64,000 nucleotides of DNA. Origin: UBA11612 sp963662375 (GTDB taxonomy: Bacteria > Pseudomonadota > Alphaproteobacteria > Rhodospirillales > Rhodospirillaceae). Position 1 is the first letter of the stretch. Each line of letters starts with the position of its first letter. Under the pieces are notes generated by a model, which was given only the letters and a program-made list of their open reading frames with translations, was not told the origin of the DNA and did no database searches. Position numbers and translations under genes: made by a program. Positions 63,761 to 64,000 of this stretch are shown here, in pieces. The DNA is taken from assembly GCA_963662375.2 (NCBI GenBank), contig CAXXRP010000015.1:470747-534746 (forward strand), in the 5' to 3' direction.

Positions 63761-64000
63761 AGCCGCCTAAGAAAAAAGCACGGCAATTTAGGTTGTCGAG
63801 CACTCGGCATGATGGTTTCGCAATGATTGGAATGGGACCCGCGCATTGATGAAGGTAGGGGGGTCTCGGATTTCGTTCGGCGAAAGATGAAGTACCTATG
63901 TATCTCCCGTGTCTCCATTTTTTGAAGCTTGCGCGGGAGGCACCAAGGGCAACAGCCTAACGCCGCTCTACTTCCGATGCCTCTGGCTAGATTGTATTGC
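63761..64000. other. Window end with no recognisable gene
   Basis: The last about 240 bp show no convincing coding sequence on either strand. The minus-strand open frame at 63697-63918 is composed of basic and Ser/Pro residues without motif. Confidence 0.35.

Overview
The window looks like a chromosomal segment of an alphaproteobacterium of unresolved order. The evidence is a class I lysyl-tRNA synthetase, a CIRCE-controlled groESL operon, a heme A synthase next to tldD, DUF1489 and DUF2336 proteins, MsrP/MsrQ, a TonB-ExbB-ExbD-ExbD-TPR cluster and a DmdC-like acyl-CoA dehydrogenase.

Region 1 (1-36.1 kb) is ordinary core chromosome. It holds a PAP2 phosphatase end, tldD-ctaA, a glycosyltransferase plus LpxB-N-like pair, groESL, a DinG/XPD-type helicase divergent from lysK, a three-gene beta-oxidation operon, SCP2, DUF1489, msrB, queF, the TonB energy-transduction cluster, msrPQ, tkt-rpe, apt, a glyoxalase and cbpA. 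Between these intact genes lie many eroded ones: histidine kinase, ArsR, SRPBCC, GST, thioesterase, acyl-CoA ligase, SpoIIE-type phosphatase, DMT transporter, GGDEF, PhoB-like regulator, DUF2336 and a phage-tail-like protein. Several differ from a working gene by only one or two stops or frameshifts. Signal-transduction genes are prominent among them.

Region 2 (36.3-54.7 kb) is a mobile mosaic. A PQQ alcohol dehydrogenase is broken by a frameshift and then joined to an IS6-type fragment at a short shared sequence. Beyond it is a four-gene operon of secreted proteins (unknown protein, DUF1592/1588/1585 protein with CxxCH, DUF1552 protein with Tat signal, three-repeat COG4315-like protein). It lies between same-orientation IS6-type elements. 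Then come a second complete IS6-type copy, an SDR, a 663-bp direct duplication with a tRNA-Glu-like 3' end inside the repeat unit, an aspartyl-protease-like protein, a TPR protein, several isolated IS ends, and an MscS-type channel fitted exactly between two inverted IS ends, one of which encodes its C-terminus.

Region 3 (54.7-64 kb) is an accessory metabolic segment. It has an isoquinoline-1-oxidoreductase-type molybdenum enzyme (iorAB), a secreted protein that combines a c-type heme motif with squalene-cyclase-like QW repeats, a secreted amidohydrolase framed by short direct repeats, an IS3-type element, a Sel1 relic, and the decayed C-terminus of a DUF3631-type (phage or integrative element) helicase. 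The 3' kilobase is nearly gene-free.

Most annotations rest on recognisable motifs read by eye. No database search was possible, so family names for relics and the proposed functional links are inferences.
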